Positions 21,839 through 33,323 are shown, counted from the first letter of the stretch. The stretch is DNA of 64,000 nucleotides from Diacronema lutheri (GCA_019448385.1 JAGTXO010000026.1:126501-190500); one strand, 5' to 3'. A program made the numbers and translations. Notes: generated by a model not told the origin, from the letters alone.

Positions 21839-22930
21839 ATGGCGGCGCACGCCGACGGCCAAGGAGAGGACGTCCAAGAAGACCGCGTGCTCTCCGATCT
21901 GCACGTGGCGTGCCGCGTGAGTGTCGACGCGGTGTGCACAACCTTCTCGTGGGTCGATCTCACTGACGAGGATGGCGACCTCGTGCCCCGGCGGCGCGCA
22001 CGAGACGCCGCGCATGACGGGCGTGCAGCGGAGGCAGACTCACATCAGCTCACGGTCTGGCACACGGCAGAGGCTACGCCGCTGGGCCTTGTTGGATTGC
22101 AGGTGTGGCGCGGCGCGCTGGTGCTGTGCGACTACTTGTGGGCGATGCGCGGGGCTCTCCTTCAAGACAAGCTGGTCGTGGAGCTCGGCGCCGGCTGCGG
22201 TCTCGTCGCGCTCGTCGCCGCGGCGGGAGGAGCCGACGTGCTCCTCACTGACGCGCCCCAGCCGGTGCTCGAGAATGCGCTGCGCTCACTTGGGGCGGCG
22301 CGCGACGACGTGCGCGCGCGCGTGCGCGTCCGCCGGCTGGACTGGTCCGAGCCGCTCCCGCGCGCGCAGCATCGCGCGCGCGCCGAGGCTCGGACTGCGA
22401 GCGCACGAGTGGGCGCGAGGAAGGGCGCGCGCGTGGGCGAGAGTGAGAGCGCGAGCGCCTTTGAATGGAGCGCGACGGACGTCGACGATCTGCGCGTCGC
22501 CGAGCTCGTGCTCTGTGCCGACTGCGTGTACGACCCGTCGCTCACTGAGCACCTGCTCGTGACTGTCCGCGCGCTGCTCGGCGCTCCAGCGCTCGCGTCG
22601 CGCGGCGGCGGCCGCCATGCGAGGGCCCTCCTCTCGCTCGAGCGACGCCTCAATTTTTCACTGCCCGCGCTGTGCGAGTCGGACGGCTCCGCGTACGCGC
22701 GATTCCGCGAGCTGCTGCTGCCCGCGGAGGCCGGCGTGCTGGGCGCGGACGGCAGCGCGTGGCAGCGCGCTGGCGCCGTGCTGGTGGGCGAGCAGATTGA
22801 CCTTGCTCGCGTCCCATGCAGCATGCGCATGGCTGCCATCGGCTCGCCGCGCCGCTCTGCCCTTCTCGGCGAGGACCGCGCGACGAGCGGCGCGCTCGAG
22901 CTGTGGGAGCTGCGCATCATCAACGGCTGA
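21839..22930 (+). CDS. METTL22: METTL22-like protein methyltransferase
   Basis: Single-exon gene for 363 residues of the family-16 methyltransferases. The family landmarks are LQVWRGALVLCDYL before the core, the SAM-binding motif VVELGAGCGLVALVAA, the post-I acid LLTDAPQPVLENAL, and VLCADCVYDPSLTEHLL. The C-terminal block ALLSLERRLNFSLPALCESD and the end LELWELRIING are characteristic of METTL22 rather than of METTL18/20/21. In animals METTL22 trimethylates a lysine of the DNA/RNA-binding protein KIN17. The substrate here is inferred. An Arg/Ser-rich insert (about residues 175-210) separates two strands of the core. The start at 21839 gives MAAHADGQGEDVQEDRVLSD and leaves 17 bp to the divergent membrane protein. 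Confidence 0.85.
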   Translation: MAAHADGQGEDVQEDRVLSDLHVACRVSVDAVCTTFSWVDLTDEDGDLVPRRRARDAAHDGRAAEADSHQLTVWHTAEATPLGLVGLQVWRGALVLCDYLWAMRGALLQDKLVVELGAGCGLVALVAAAGGADVLLTDAPQPVLENALRSLGAARDDVRARVRVRRLDWSEPLPRAQHRARAEARTASARVGARKGARVGESESASAFEWSATDVDDLRVAELVLCADCVYDPSLTEHLLVTVRALLGAPALASRGGGRHARALLSLERRLNFSLPALCESDGSAYARFRELLLPAEAGVLGADGSAWQRAGAVLVGEQIDLARVPCSMRMAAIGSPRRSALLGEDRATSGALELWELRIING

Positions 22931-23050
22931 GTCGGGCGACGAGCGCATTTGGTGCGGACTGAGTGGACGTCGGACTGGACGGGGCCTGTACGACCACCGC
23001 ACGGGCCTCACGCAGTCACGCTACCGTCACCTGAGTCACGCCCCCTCCCC

Positions 23051-24401
23051 ATGCTTGCTTTCCACCGGCTGTGGAGCAACATGGCGCTTCTAGAGGCTGT
23101 GAGCGCGTTTCGGGACGCGGAGCCGCGGCAGCTCGCCGTGGGCATGATCGCGCTGCTCACGGCGTTGTGCCTGCGGCATGGGACGTACACGGTGCTGCGC
23201 GTGCCGTTGCTCATCGTGATCTCGCTGCTCATCGCGATGGACCTCGCCATGTACGTCGCTGTTCGGTGCCTTGTCAAGTTGGTCGAGTGGGTCACGGTCG
23301 TCGGGTACAAGCGGCGCGACCGAAGGATGCGCCGCTCGACGTACGCGGAGTGGATGGCAGTGGGTTCGCAGCTCGATTGTATCGAGCGCCTCGACCAGTG
23401 GAAGGCCGACCCCGTCAGCCGCGCGTACAACTGGCGACAGGTGCAGGCGGTGACGCGCAGACTGCGCGACGCGCGCCAGCGCGTGCAGGGGCTGCCGCAC
23501 GAGCGCGCAGGGGGCGCGGTCTTCGAGCTCAAGGCACTGCTGCTTCCCACGCTGGTCAAGAATTATGCCGGCACCATGTCCGCCGAGCTCTACTCGAAGA
23601 CGCACGTCGGAACCAAGCGGTGCGTCGAGTTGTTCCTCGACGAGGCGAGTGCGAGCGCTCTGCGCGCCGCGCGCCGGCGCGCGGCGCTTGTCGCGCGGCG
23701 TTCGTCGCGAGGCGCGCGCGTGCGCTCACTGACGCTGTGCGCACGCGCACACACACACGCAACACACACACACACGCAACACACACACACACACGCAACA
23801 CACACACAGGTGTGCGCGTGCGTCGAGGCGCTGCGTTGCTACTCGGCGTCGTCCGCGCTGTGCGGCGCGGAGATGCGCTCCTTCTGGCGGCAGGCGCAGA
23901 TCTCGTTTGGCAATTGCGCGCTGCTCCTCTCGGGAGGGGCGATGATGGGCATATACCACTATGGCGTGATCCGAGCGCTCGTCGAGCGCTCCATGCTACC
24001 GCGCGTCATCTCGGGCACGTCCGCCGGCTCGGTGATCGCCGCCTTCCTCGCCGTTCGCACCGACGAAGAGGTGATCGCCGAGCTACGCTCCCTCGACGCG
24101 CTCTACAGGGAGCAGGGCTCGGACGGGCCGCTGCACGGCTCCAACTGGTGGAAGCTGCGCAAGCTGCTCGTCGACGGCGTGCTCTACTCGTCGTCCGAGT
24201 TCGAGGCTCACCTGGGATGGTTCACGCGTGGCCTCACCTTCCGCGAGGCCTTTGTGCTCACGGGGCGCGTCGTGTGCATCACGTGCACGCCGCACAAGCG
24301 CACGTCCGCGCTCTCGCCACCGCTTAGTGCGCGCGCCGCAGGGGCGGGGCGGGGCGGGGCGCATGTGCACCACACCCCACCCCCTCACCGGTCGCTCCCG
24401 C

Positions 24402-24441
<40 letters not shown>

Positions 24442-25501
24442 CCCCCCCCCGGCAGTGCTCAACCACATCACCGCGCCCAACGTAACGATCGCGTCGGCGG
24501 TGTGCGCGTCCTCGTGCGTGCCCGGGCTCATCCCGCCCGTCGAGCTCGCGGAAAGGTGCGCCGACGGCAAAGTGCGCCCATGCACCGACCACGGCCTCGA
24601 CGTGGCCACGCGCGAGCCGCGCGCACCCGGCGACGGCGGCGGAGACGACGCGGGCGGCGCGGCGGCGAGCACGTGCGCGAACGATGGCGACAGCCTGATT
24701 GACTCGGGCGGCGGCGCCGAGTCGATCAGGATGCGCGACGGCAGCTTCGAGTTCGACATCCCCAAGCACGCGATCGCGCAGATGTTCAACGTGCACTTCA
24801 CAATCGTCTCGCAGGTCAACCCGCACATCCTGCCCTTCACGTACAGCGCGGAGGGGTCGTACGGCCAGCCAAACCTGTGGCGGCGCGGGCGCGGCGGCTG
24901 GCGTGGCGGCTTCTTGCTGAGCAGCCTCGAGATGAGCCTCAAGGAAGACATGCTCAAATGGCTGCGTGTGATGCGCTCGCAAAAGCTTGGGCCGGTGCTC
25001 TTTGGCGTCGACTGGTCGCACGTCTTCTTGCAGGACAACCAGGGCGACATCACCCTCTCACCGAGCGTGCCGCTCACCGACTACATCAACGTGATCAACA
25101 ACGCGCACTCGCGCGCGCAGATCGAGCGGATGGTCGCCGAGGGTGAGCAGATCACGTGGCGCGCGATGCCAATGCTCGAGGGCAGGCTGCGCATCCAGAA
25201 GCTTCTCGATGAGGCCATCGATGACCCGCTCCTCACCTCGCAGCCTGGCGCGCTTAGTGCACTGGCCGCCGACGCGCCCGCCAACTGCGACTCGGCGTCG
25301 AGCGCGGCACTCGGCGGGCCGACCGCCGGCACAGCGCCGCGCGCGTGCGCGGAGCGCGCCTTCCCCTTTTGGCGAGGCGGTGGCGTGGACGCGACGCGCG
25401 GCGGCGAGGTCGCGCTCTCCGCGCGCGCGGACTGCGCGCGGCCGTGGCCGTGGGCGCTCGCGTCGCTGCTCGTCGACTGGCGACCGGCGGGCGGCGTGTG
25501 A
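23051..25501 (+). CDS. Patatin-type triacylglycerol lipase, SDP1/Tgl4-like
   Basis: Exons 23051-23644, 23810-24326 and 24456-25501 encode 718 residues. An N-terminal membrane region (LLIVISLLIAMDLAMYVAVR) and a DUF3336-like helical domain (YAEWMAVGSQLDCIERLDQW...HVGTKRCVELFLDE) precede the patatin domain. That domain has an oxyanion loop LLLSGGAMMGIYHYGV, a nucleophile elbow GTSAGS and the catalytic Asp in MRDGSFEFDIP. The blocks LTFREAFVLTGR, NHITAPNVTIASAVCASSCV and MFNVHFTIVSQVNPHI match plant SDP1 and yeast Tgl3/4/5, which start storage-oil breakdown on lipid droplets. Intron 1 has a GC donor (GACGAG|GCGAGT) and a CA-repeat body. Intron 2 is GT-AG with a long C tract. Both are multiples of three with no stop, so retention would not break the frame. 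It is convergent with SEC31. Confidence 0.9.
23748..23809 (+). repeat. (AC)n microsatellite in lipase intron 1
   Basis: ACACAC runs interrupted by GCAAC at regular spacing, ending directly at the intron acceptor CACAG. The repeat unit is roughly 20-25 bp, present about three times. Confidence 0.8.
24409..24450 (+). repeat. C tract in lipase intron 2
   Basis: About 42 bases, nearly all C with one G, ending five bases before the acceptor GGCAG. It is the polypyrimidine tract of intron 2. Confidence 0.8.
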
Positions 25502-25726
25502 GGCGCCAGGAGATGCGGTGATGGGAGCCGCCGTCTTTAGATATGTTTCCCCGTTTTCTTTTTCTCATTAATTCTTCTTTTTTTGAAAGAAGGGAAAAGA
25601 GAAGGGACGGCAGGCTCTAATGTCACCAAGGCTGCGGGGTGGGGGGGCGTGCGCCCGGCCGACCGACGGCTGCCGCGGTGGCCCCCGGGCGCGCGCGCGT
25701 CTGACAAGCGCGCGCAGCGGCCCTCG

Positions 25727-27604
25727 TCAGCGCGGCTTGGCGAGCGCCTCGAGCAACCTCTTGAGGCCGACGAGCCAAGCGCCGTTGTCAGCCCAGTCGG
25801 ACGTGGTCAGCTCAACGTGAATGGCAAGGGCCGTGCGGTAATCGCCAACGGACACGGCTGCGTGCCACGCCGAGAGCACCGACGCGCGCGCGCGCCGACG
25901 CGGGGCGGGGCGCGGCGGGTGGGGCGGCGGGTGAGGGTTAGGGTGGCGCGACGCCTCTGCGCGCATGGCAGCGCCGCGCCCGGCAGCGCGCGCGCCGCGC
26001 GGCTGCGCGGCGCATCCTGTGTACCCTGCGTGATGCCGAGCAGCTTGTCGACGATGGTGGTAGAGAGCTCGTTCAAGTTGAGCTTGACAAGCAGCAAGCC
26101 GAGGCGCTTGGACACGTCCTCGAGCTTCTTGCGCTCCATCTGCGCACGCGGCGCACGGCGGGCGCACCACGTCGCCGCACGCCTCTGAGAGCCGACGCGC
26201 GGGGGACGTGGCCTGACTGGGGGGCCGACCAGCCGTCGGCTGGTCGGTTGAGAGCTCGCTCGAGCTGAGCTTTGACGGCGGCTGGTCTGATTAGGTAGGA
26301 GGGGGGGGGGGGGGCGACCTGCCGCCGTCGCGCACGCGCACGCGCACGCCCCGCGTCCGCGGCGCGTGTGCAGCGCACCGGGTTGAGCGCGGCCGCCATG
26401 AGCGCGTCCATGTACGCGTGCAGCGTGCGCACGAGCACGAGCGCATTGCCCGTCACGGCGCTCGTGTCCGCGTCGGCCATGCGCTGCACGCGGAGGCGGG
26501 AGATGAGGCGGGGGCGGAGGCGGGGGCTGTGCGTGAGCGCGACGGCAACGCACGCGGCGGCGCGCGGGTGGGGCGAGAGGCGGCGCGCGGGAGGGGCAAG
26601 AGGCGGCGCGCGGGAGGGGCGAGAGGCGGCGCGCGGGAGGGGCAAGAGACGGCGCGCGGGAGGGGCGAGAGGCGGCGCGCGGGAGGGGCGAGAGGCGGCG
26701 CGCGGGAGGGGCGAGAGGCGGCGCGCGGGAGGGGCGAGAGGCGGCGCGCGGGAGGGGCGAGAGGCGGCGCGCGGGAGGGGCGAGAGGCGGCGCGCGGGAG
26801 GGGCGAGAGGCGGCGCGCGGCGCGCGGCGCGCGCACCTGCGGAGGCGGCGGCGCGGGCGGCGGCGCGGGCGGCGGCGTGGCGCGCTCGCGCGGCGCGGCT
26901 GGCGGTGGCTGATACGCGGGCTGCGTGGGCTGCGCGACGGGCGTGAAGACGGTCGGCATCGGCGGCGCGGGCGGTGGTGCGAGCTGCGCGGGCGGCGGCG
27001 CGCCGCCCTGCGGCGCAAACGACGGGCCCCCTCCGCCGCCACCACCGTACGCGGAATGCGGCACATAGGCTGGCGCAAAGGCCTGCCCACCGCCCATTGA
27101 CGAGCCGTACGCGGGATGCGGCACATACGGCTGCTGCTGCGGCGGCTGCGGCGGCGGCTGCGGCGACGGCTGCGGCGACGGCGCGGCGCCGTACGCCGCC
27201 GCCGCCGCCGGCAGCGGCGCGGCGCCGTACGCCGCCGCGTGCGGCGTCAGCTGCTGGGCGTAGCCGCCGCCGCCGCCGCCGCCGTACCCGCCGCCCGGCT
27301 GCGCGTACGCCGCCGCCACCCCGCCGCAGCCGCCGCCGCACGCGGCAAAGTGCGGGGGCGCGCCTGCGCCGCCACCGTACGCGCTCGTGGCCCCCGCGCC
27401 ATACGGCGGCGCGCACGGCTGCGACGCGTAGCTGAGCGGAGGCTGCTGCGGTGCGTACCCGCCCGGATCGGCGCAGTACACACCGCCGGCCGTGGGGCCG
27501 TAGCCCACGCCGGCGGTGGGCGCGGCGGAGTGCGCGGGGTGCGCGAGCGTCTCCGCGCCCGCGTGCTGCGCGTGCTGCGCGGCGAAGAGCTCGCTCTGCT
27601 CGCC

Positions 27605-27637
<33 letters not shown>

Positions 27638-30434
27638 ACCACCGCCCGCCGCACCGCCGCCGCCCGCGGCGCTCGCCGTCGAGCGGCGCGTCGACCTCGG
27701 CGCGGGCTCGGGCGCCACACCCACGTCGACGATGGCGAAGGGCGGTGGCGAACCAAAGGCGACGCCCGTCGGTGAAGGCGCCACCTTGCCCGTCTGTGCG
27801 ATCCGCCAAAGCAGCGCGTCGCTCGCGCCGCGCGCGCGCGCGCCGCCGCCGCCACCACCGCCGTCGTGCGGCGCGGCGTGCGCGAGCAGCGCGGCGGCCG
27901 TGGCGAGCGCGCCCTCGGCGGCGACGAGCTCGGCATACTCGGCGAAGCGTTCGGCCACCTCCGCGGGCGCCTCCGCGCCCGAGTCGGCCGTAACGCGCCG
28001 CAGGACGAGCAGGCGCTCGACAAAGGCGGCAAGGGGCCGCGCGCGCTCGCCCACGACGGAGCGCGCCGGCCCGCCGGGCGCGCGCGCGGGCGGGCGGTGC
28101 GCGTGTGCGCGCAGCGTCTCGAGCCACAGCTGCGTCGTTGCGCCCACGTTGCCCGCGCAGATGAAGCAGAGCATCGCCGTGCCCTTGTCGCCGCCCTCCG
28201 CCTGCAGCCGCGTCGCGAGGCGGTTGCACAGCAGCGCGAGCTCGTCGTCCGAGGCGTACGTGTTGAGAATGGCGAGCGTCTCGCGCCACGCGCCCAGCCT
28301 GCTCTCATCGACGAGCTCGCCAAACGACTGATGCACCACCGCGCCGAGCACGCGCATGAAGGGCGCCGGGTGCGCGCGGAGCATTCGGTCGCGCGCCTTG
28401 GCCCACAGCTCGGGCCCGCCCGACGCGGCGAGGAGCAACGCCTCGGCCATGTGCCCGTGGCCGATGCACACATCGACGGCCTCCTCAAAGGCGCCGCGCA
28501 CGAGCAGCCGGCGCAACTCCGCCTCGACGGCGGGCGAGACGCTCGGCGGCGCGGCCGGCAGCGGCGACTCGCCGTCGCCGCCGTTTGCGTGCACCGAGCG
28601 CGCGAGCCCGCCGGCGCCCCCGCTCTCGCCGCTCAGCTCGGCGCGCAGCTCGAGGACGGCGCCGCCGTCGGCGAGCGTGAGCTCGGCGAGCGACAGCGCG
28701 GCGGCGATGTCCACCTCCGACTCGCGCGCCGCGCCGACGAGCTCGCCGTCGGCCGCGCCGCCGGCCGGCGCGTGCGGCGGCGCGGCGGGCTCGTCGGCGA
28801 CTTGCGTCACGCCGTCCTCGTTGATGCGCAGGTAGGCGATCAGTTGCTGGCGCGCGTCGTCGGACGAGAGCACGCCGAGCAGGCCCCACACCGCGCGGTC
28901 TGTCGCGTCCGCCGCCGCGTCCGCCGCGTCCGCCTTGAGCGCGCACAGCGCGTGCACGTCGCCCGAGTCGAGCGCGGCCTGCAACTGCGTGGCGCGCGCG
29001 CACAGCTCGTCCTCGGTGCGCAGCGCGAAATGGTGTACGCGCGGCGGCGCGAGCGCGCCGCCGGGCAGGATGGCGGGCGCGCCGAAGGTGACGAGCTGCC
29101 CGCCAAACCCGAACGACGCGCCGCACGGCCGGCGCAGCCACTTGGGCGCGCGGCGCGCGCTCGCCGCCGCCTGCGCGCCGTCGTGCACCTGCCACGCGTC
29201 GGCGGGCGGCGCCGTGTCGGTGAGCGAGTAGACGGCCACGTGGCCGTCGAACGAGCCGGTGGAGAGCACCGCGGGGATGCGCGGTGACCACTGCACGTCA
29301 AAGTTCCAGTTTGCGGATGCGGGCAACTGCGCGGCGCGCGCGGCGCGCGTGCGCCGCCGGGGCAGGCGAGCGCGCGCAGCGCGCGCGTCAGCGGCGGCGG
29401 CGGCGGCGGCGGCGCGCGGGCGCGCGCGCGCGGGCGGGCGGGCGGGCGACTCGCGCCGAGGGCGCGCGCCGCGTGCCGCCGCTCCCGCCGCGCCGCCGCG
29501 CCTGCCTTGCCGCCGCGCGCACTTCGCACAGCACGGTGCCCATGAGCGGGTCCCAGCAGAGTGTCCGGTTGTCCTTGCCGGCAGAGAGGAGGAGGCCATT
29601 ATCAAAGGGGCACCACGAGGCGGCGAGGATGCCCTTGGTGTGGCCACGCAGGTCCTTCACCGGTGCGAAGGCGTTGCGCAGGTCCCACATCTGCAGCAGC
29701 GGGTAGTTGTCGTCCTCCGACGCGACCATGAGCTGCGTCGCGACCTCCGGGTTCCAACAGACGACCGAGTTGCGCTGCGTCTTGTTGTTCGGGTCGTTGA
29801 AGGAGATGACGGGCCGCTTGAGCTTGAGGTCCCATACCACCGTCTGGCCCGAGTTGGTCGTCGACGCGAGGATGTGGTGCACCCTTCGGTTCCACGCGAC
29901 ACAGCTGATGTCGGCGCCCCCGCTCCCCTGCTGCCGCTGGCCGGGCGTGTAAAACGTGGGCGTCGCGGGCGCGGCGAGGTCGGTGATGAACATGTCGGCG
30001 TCGGAGGCGCCGGACGCGAGCAGGTTCGGCTGGTTCCAGTTGAACTCGAGCCCGCGCACCGGCCCGTGGTGCTTGTCGACGGTCGCGACGACGGCCTCGT
30101 CGGCGCGGCCGGCGATGATCATGGCCGGATTGAACACTTTTATGCCACCGTCGACCATGCCGCCGGCGAGCACGCCGTGCTCAAAGCCAGCGGTGCCCGA
30201 GCCCGCGCCCCACGCGAGCCGCTGGAACCTCTCGCTCGTCGTCACCGAGCCGAGCAGCGGCATCGACTGGTCGGCGGACGCGAGGTCGAGGTCAAAGATC
30301 TCGAGGTGCGCCGTGCACTCGAACGAGTCGTCGATCGCGCCGGCGACGGTGCCCGCGGCGAGGAGCGCCGGACGGTCGGCCGACGTGCTCCAAGCGAGCG
30401 TGCCCGAACGCTGGATCGACTTGAGCTTCGACAT
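25727..30434 (-). CDS. SEC31: SEC31, COPII outer-coat protein
   Basis: Exons on the minus strand are 30434-29523, 29326-26837, 26483-26379, 26139-26025 and 25857-25727, together 1,250 residues. The N-terminal WD40 propeller is typical (MSKLKSIQRSGTLAWS, EFNWNQPNLLASGASD, VVCWNPEVATQLMVAS, HTKGILAASWCPFD). An alpha-solenoid follows (GAFEEAVDVCIGHGHMAEAL), then a Gly/Tyr/Pro-rich linker, and a C-terminal helical domain (KRLGLLLVKLNLNELSTTIV, DYRTALAIHVELTTSDWADN). It forms the outer cage of COPII vesicles leaving the ER, downstream of SAR1 and upstream of RAB1 in the pathway. Intron 2 (354 nt) is filled by a 23-bp minisatellite. Intron 3 has a C tract. All introns are GT-AG. The short exons 3-5 rest on phase and similarity. 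Confidence 0.92.
26556..26823. repeat. 23-bp minisatellite, about 11 copies, in SEC31 intron 2
   Basis: Tandem copies of a 23-bp unit containing GAGAGGCGGCGCGCGGGAG, from 26571 to about 26823 with a partial unit before. Copies differ only by single changes (GAGAGG/AAGAGG/AAGAGAC). Because 23 is not a multiple of three, each frame gives a 23-residue peptide repeat, which is artefactual since the array is intronic. Confidence 0.9.
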
Positions 30435-30634
30435 GGCGCCCTGGGGTGGTCGCTGCCGCTCGTGCCGCTCGGCGCGAGAGTCGCCGCCAGCGAGGAGCGC
30501 CGCGGTCCGGGGGCGAGTGCCAGTGTGCGGCGCACGCCCGGACGCAAGGAGGAGGAAAAGATAAGAAGCTTTTAAAAAGCTTTTCTAGTTGTCACTACAG
30601 TAGTCCGTGGCGTGCATCCCGTTCGCGCATCAGT
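30435..30634. promoter_or_regulatory. Bidirectional promoter, SEC31/carbonic anhydrase
   Basis: Two hundred bases separate the divergent start codons. A palindromic AT-rich core, AAGCTTTTAAAAAGCTT (30566-30582), lies about 60 bp from the carbonic anhydrase start and about 130 bp from SEC31. Similar TTTTAAA strings occur near other gene starts in the window. Confidence 0.4.
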
Positions 30635-31516
30635 ATGCTGCTCGCCCTCGTGCTCTCGCTCGGGTTGAGCCTGCCGCAGCGGCCGATCCGCGCGGCGGCG
30701 TGGACGAGCCGACCGGCCCCGTCACCCGTGATGGGGCCCACATCTGGCGATCCCATCCGCAAAATGGACTTTAAGCCTGTGCCGCGGCCGCCGGCGCGCG
30801 GCGGCAGCCCGATGCCGCAGCTGCTCGCGCAAAACAAGCGCTGGGCGGCGGAGGTGGCGAAAACGCCCGGGCTCTTCGACCGGCTTCGGCAGCATCAGCC
30901 CAAATACCTTTGGATTGGCTGCTCCGACGCGCGCGTGCCTTCGAATCAACTCCTTGGTCTCGGGCCGGGGGAGGTGTTCGTGCAGCGGAACATTGCAAAC
31001 CTAGTCGTCAACGTGGACACCAACCTGATGAGCGTGATCCAGTACGCAGTCGACGTGCTCAAGGTATCGGACATCATCGTCTGCGGGCACTACGAGTGCG
31101 GTGGCGTGCGCGCCGCCATGACCAACACCAACCACGGCTCGCCGCTGGAGAACTGGCTGCGCAACATCCGCGACGTCGTCCGGCTACACGCGCACGAGCT
31201 CAAGGCGATCGCCGACCCTGAGGCGCGCTACCGCCGCTTGGTCGAGCTCAACGCGATGGAGCAGACGCTCAACGTCTACAAGACGCACTGCGTCCAGCGC
31301 GCGCGAGCGGCGTCCGCATCCGACACGGCGCAGCAGCACGTCGTGCCGCGCGTGCACGCTGTCGTCTACGACCCCCTCGGGCTCGAGCTCAAGGAGCTCG
31401 ACGTCGACCTTGAGATCGAGGACTACGAGGAGGTGTACAAGCTCTACCCGACTGCGGAGGCCGCGATGCACCACAAGACCGGCAGCGAGGGCGCGCGGCC
31501 CGAATATTTTGTCTAG
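30635..31516 (+). CDS. Beta-class carbonic anhydrase with signal peptide
   Basis: Intronless gene for 293 residues. It begins with a signal peptide (MLLALVLSLGLSLPQRPIRA) followed by a roughly 40-residue Pro/Arg-rich segment, the shape of a bipartite signal for a plastid of secondary origin. The beta-CA core is complete: NKRWAAEV, zinc ligands Cys in CSDARVP, His and Cys in CGHYECGGVRAAM, the Asp-Arg pair of CSDAR, and GEVFVQRNIANLV. It interconverts CO2 and bicarbonate, and with this leader is likely in the plastid or its envelope spaces, supporting carbon concentration. ER or extracellular location is the alternative. It is divergent from SEC31 with 200 bp between. Confidence 0.92.
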   Translation: MLLALVLSLGLSLPQRPIRAAAWTSRPAPSPVMGPTSGDPIRKMDFKPVPRPPARGGSPMPQLLAQNKRWAAEVAKTPGLFDRLRQHQPKYLWIGCSDARVPSNQLLGLGPGEVFVQRNIANLVVNVDTNLMSVIQYAVDVLKVSDIIVCGHYECGGVRAAMTNTNHGSPLENWLRNIRDVVRLHAHELKAIADPEARYRRLVELNAMEQTLNVYKTHCVQRARAASASDTAQQHVVPRVHAVVYDPLGLELKELDVDLEIEDYEEVYKLYPTAEAAMHHKTGSEGARPEYFV

Positions 31517-31842
31517 GAATATGACTCTCCCGCCGAACCGTGACGATGACGAGCGACGGACGGAATGGGCAGCGCTCGACCATCCGGACCCTCAACGTGC
31601 CAGCGCAGCGACAGCGTGCTCGCGTAGCATCGTCAGCCCAGTCATCGATGCGCACCTGCCAGCCGACCAACGCGTCGCAGGCGCGCGCAGAAACTTGCGC
31701 GCACGCTCGCGACCGAGCACGGGGCCGGCAAAGCTGACGCCACGCACGTTCACGTCGGCGCCGTTCCACGCGTCCCCACCGGTAGGTCGGCGCCGTTCAC
31801 GTCGGCGCCGTTCCACGCTTACGTCTTGGCCGCCATCTTCCC

Positions 31843-31875
31843 GTCTGTAAGCGTCGTTAGTACCTTCATATATCT
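31843..31875 (+). repeat. Copy 1 of a short dispersed motif
   Basis: Contains GTAAGCGTCGTTAGTA then an AT-rich tail. It is the only copy on the left of the 189-bp array. Four more in the same orientation lie on its right (33058-33275). Confidence 0.7.
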
Positions 31876-31996
31876 ATTTTTTGAACAGCTGCGAGGCGCC
31901 GTGGTCCCCGTCGGCGCGGCGCGCGCCGGCGCGGCCGTGCCGGCCGGCAGCTTCGGAACGCCGGCTGCCTTGACGACGCCTGCCTTTGCCATCCAG

Positions 31997-32700
31997 GCTG
32001 CGCCCTCGCGCTCTGATGGCCGCGCTCCGCGCGCCCCGCCGCCCCTGCCCATCGACTGCGCCGGCACCGCGAACAACGTACTTTTCGCCCCGGTCGGTGG
32101 GGTTGGGGGTGGCGGGGCGCGCGCGCACGGCCGCACGAGCGACGGCGGCGTGGCCTTCTCTACGACGAAACCTTCGCTTGCGACGGCTGCGCCCTCGCGC
32201 TCTGATGGCCGCGCTCCGCGCGCCCCGCCGCCCCTACCCATCGACTGCGCCGGCACCGCGAACAACGTACTTTTCGCCCCGGTCGGTGGGTTTGGGGGTG
32301 GCGGGGCGCGCGCGCACGGCCGCACGAGCGACGGCGGCGTGGCCTTCTCTACGACGAAACCTTCGCTTGCGACGGCTGCGCCCTCGCGCTCTGATGGCAG
32401 CGCTCCGCGCGCCCCGCCGCCCCTGCCCATCGACTGCGCCGGCACCGCGAACAACGTACTTTTCGCCCCGGTCGGTGGGTTTGGGGGTGGCGGGGCGCGC
32501 GCGCACGGCCGCACGAGCGACGGCGGCGTGGCCTTCTCTACGACGAAACCTTCGCTTGCGACGGCTGCGCCCTCGCGCTCTGATGGCCGCGCTCCGGGCG
32601 CCCCGCCGCCCCTGCCCATCGACTGCGCCGGCACCGCGAACAACGTGCTTTTCGCCCCGGTCGGTGGGTTTGGGGGCGGCGGGGCGCGCGTGCGCGGCCA
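31997..32700. repeat. 189-bp tandem repeat, about 3.7 copies
   Basis: Unit starts are at about 31997, 32186, 32375 and 32564, and copies are over 95 percent identical by eye. The unit is 63 codons long, and both strands stay open through it. Plus-strand translation repeats LPIDCAGTANNVLFAPVGG. Minus-strand translation repeats LFAVPAQSMGRGGGARG. Open frames on both strands extend beyond the array (plus 31826-32986, minus 32727-31819), but neither shows a known domain. Whether any protein is made is uncertain. The spacing of exactly three times 63 could reflect selection on coding or chance. Confidence 0.85.
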
Positions 32701-33054
32701 CGCGGCCAGCATCGCGGCGCTTGCCACGCTGGCGGCGGGTGGCGGTGCGCTTCGCGGCGGCGGCAGGGGGCTGCGACGCGGCGGGGAGGGCGGCGGCTCG
32801 CTGGCGGCGGGCGTCGCGCTCTGCAGCGGCGGCGGGCGGCTTGGCGACGTGGCAGGCGGCGGCTCGGGGGTGGCGGTCGTCGTCGACGATCTTCGGGCCT
32901 CGGCGTGCGCGTGCGCGTCGGCCGGTGGTGTGGTTGACGGCGGCCACCGGTGCGGCGGCGCGCGGGCGGCGGCGCGCGGTGGCTAGGCGCGTGTGGGCCT
33001 TTGGGCCTGCTTCGCCTGGCGCCTCGCTGCGCACTTCCTGACCCCGCACTTCTT

Positions 33055-33275
33055 GACCCGTCGGAAAGCGTCGTTAGTATATATCTTCCTGCTGACCCGC
33101 CTGTAAGCGTCGTGAGTATTTTTCGGCCTGATGTTGCGTGCGCCCTTTCGCTCGCTCCGTTTGTCCAGCCTCGGCCCCGTGCGCGCCCCTCCTGCTGACC
33201 CGCCTGTAAGCGTCGTTAGTATGTTAGTATTATATATCTTCCGTCGGAAAGCGTCGTTAGTATATATCTTCCGCC
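33055..33275 (+). repeat. Four copies of a dispersed motif
   Basis: Copies of GNAAGCGTCGTNAGTAT followed by ATATATCTTCC or a shortened tail at about 33061, 33105, 33206 and 33245. Two are preceded by CCGTCGGAA and two by CCGCCTGTAA. The tracts are AT-rich against the GC-rich surroundings. All are in the same orientation as the copy at 31843. Confidence 0.75.
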
Positions 33276-33323
33276 ATTCAATCATAATCCGCGGCACGAA
33301 GGAGCGCACGTCATCCCGAATTC

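Noticed and set aside
26571-26823. A 23-residue peptide repeat as part of SEC31
   Set aside because: The unit is 23 bp, not a multiple of three, splice sites flank it, and the family sequence continues only if it is removed.
31819-32986. Proteins of 386 (plus) and 302 (minus) residues across the 189-bp array
   Set aside because: Both frames are open because of the repeat and GC content; neither has a domain or clear start, so only the repeat is annotated.
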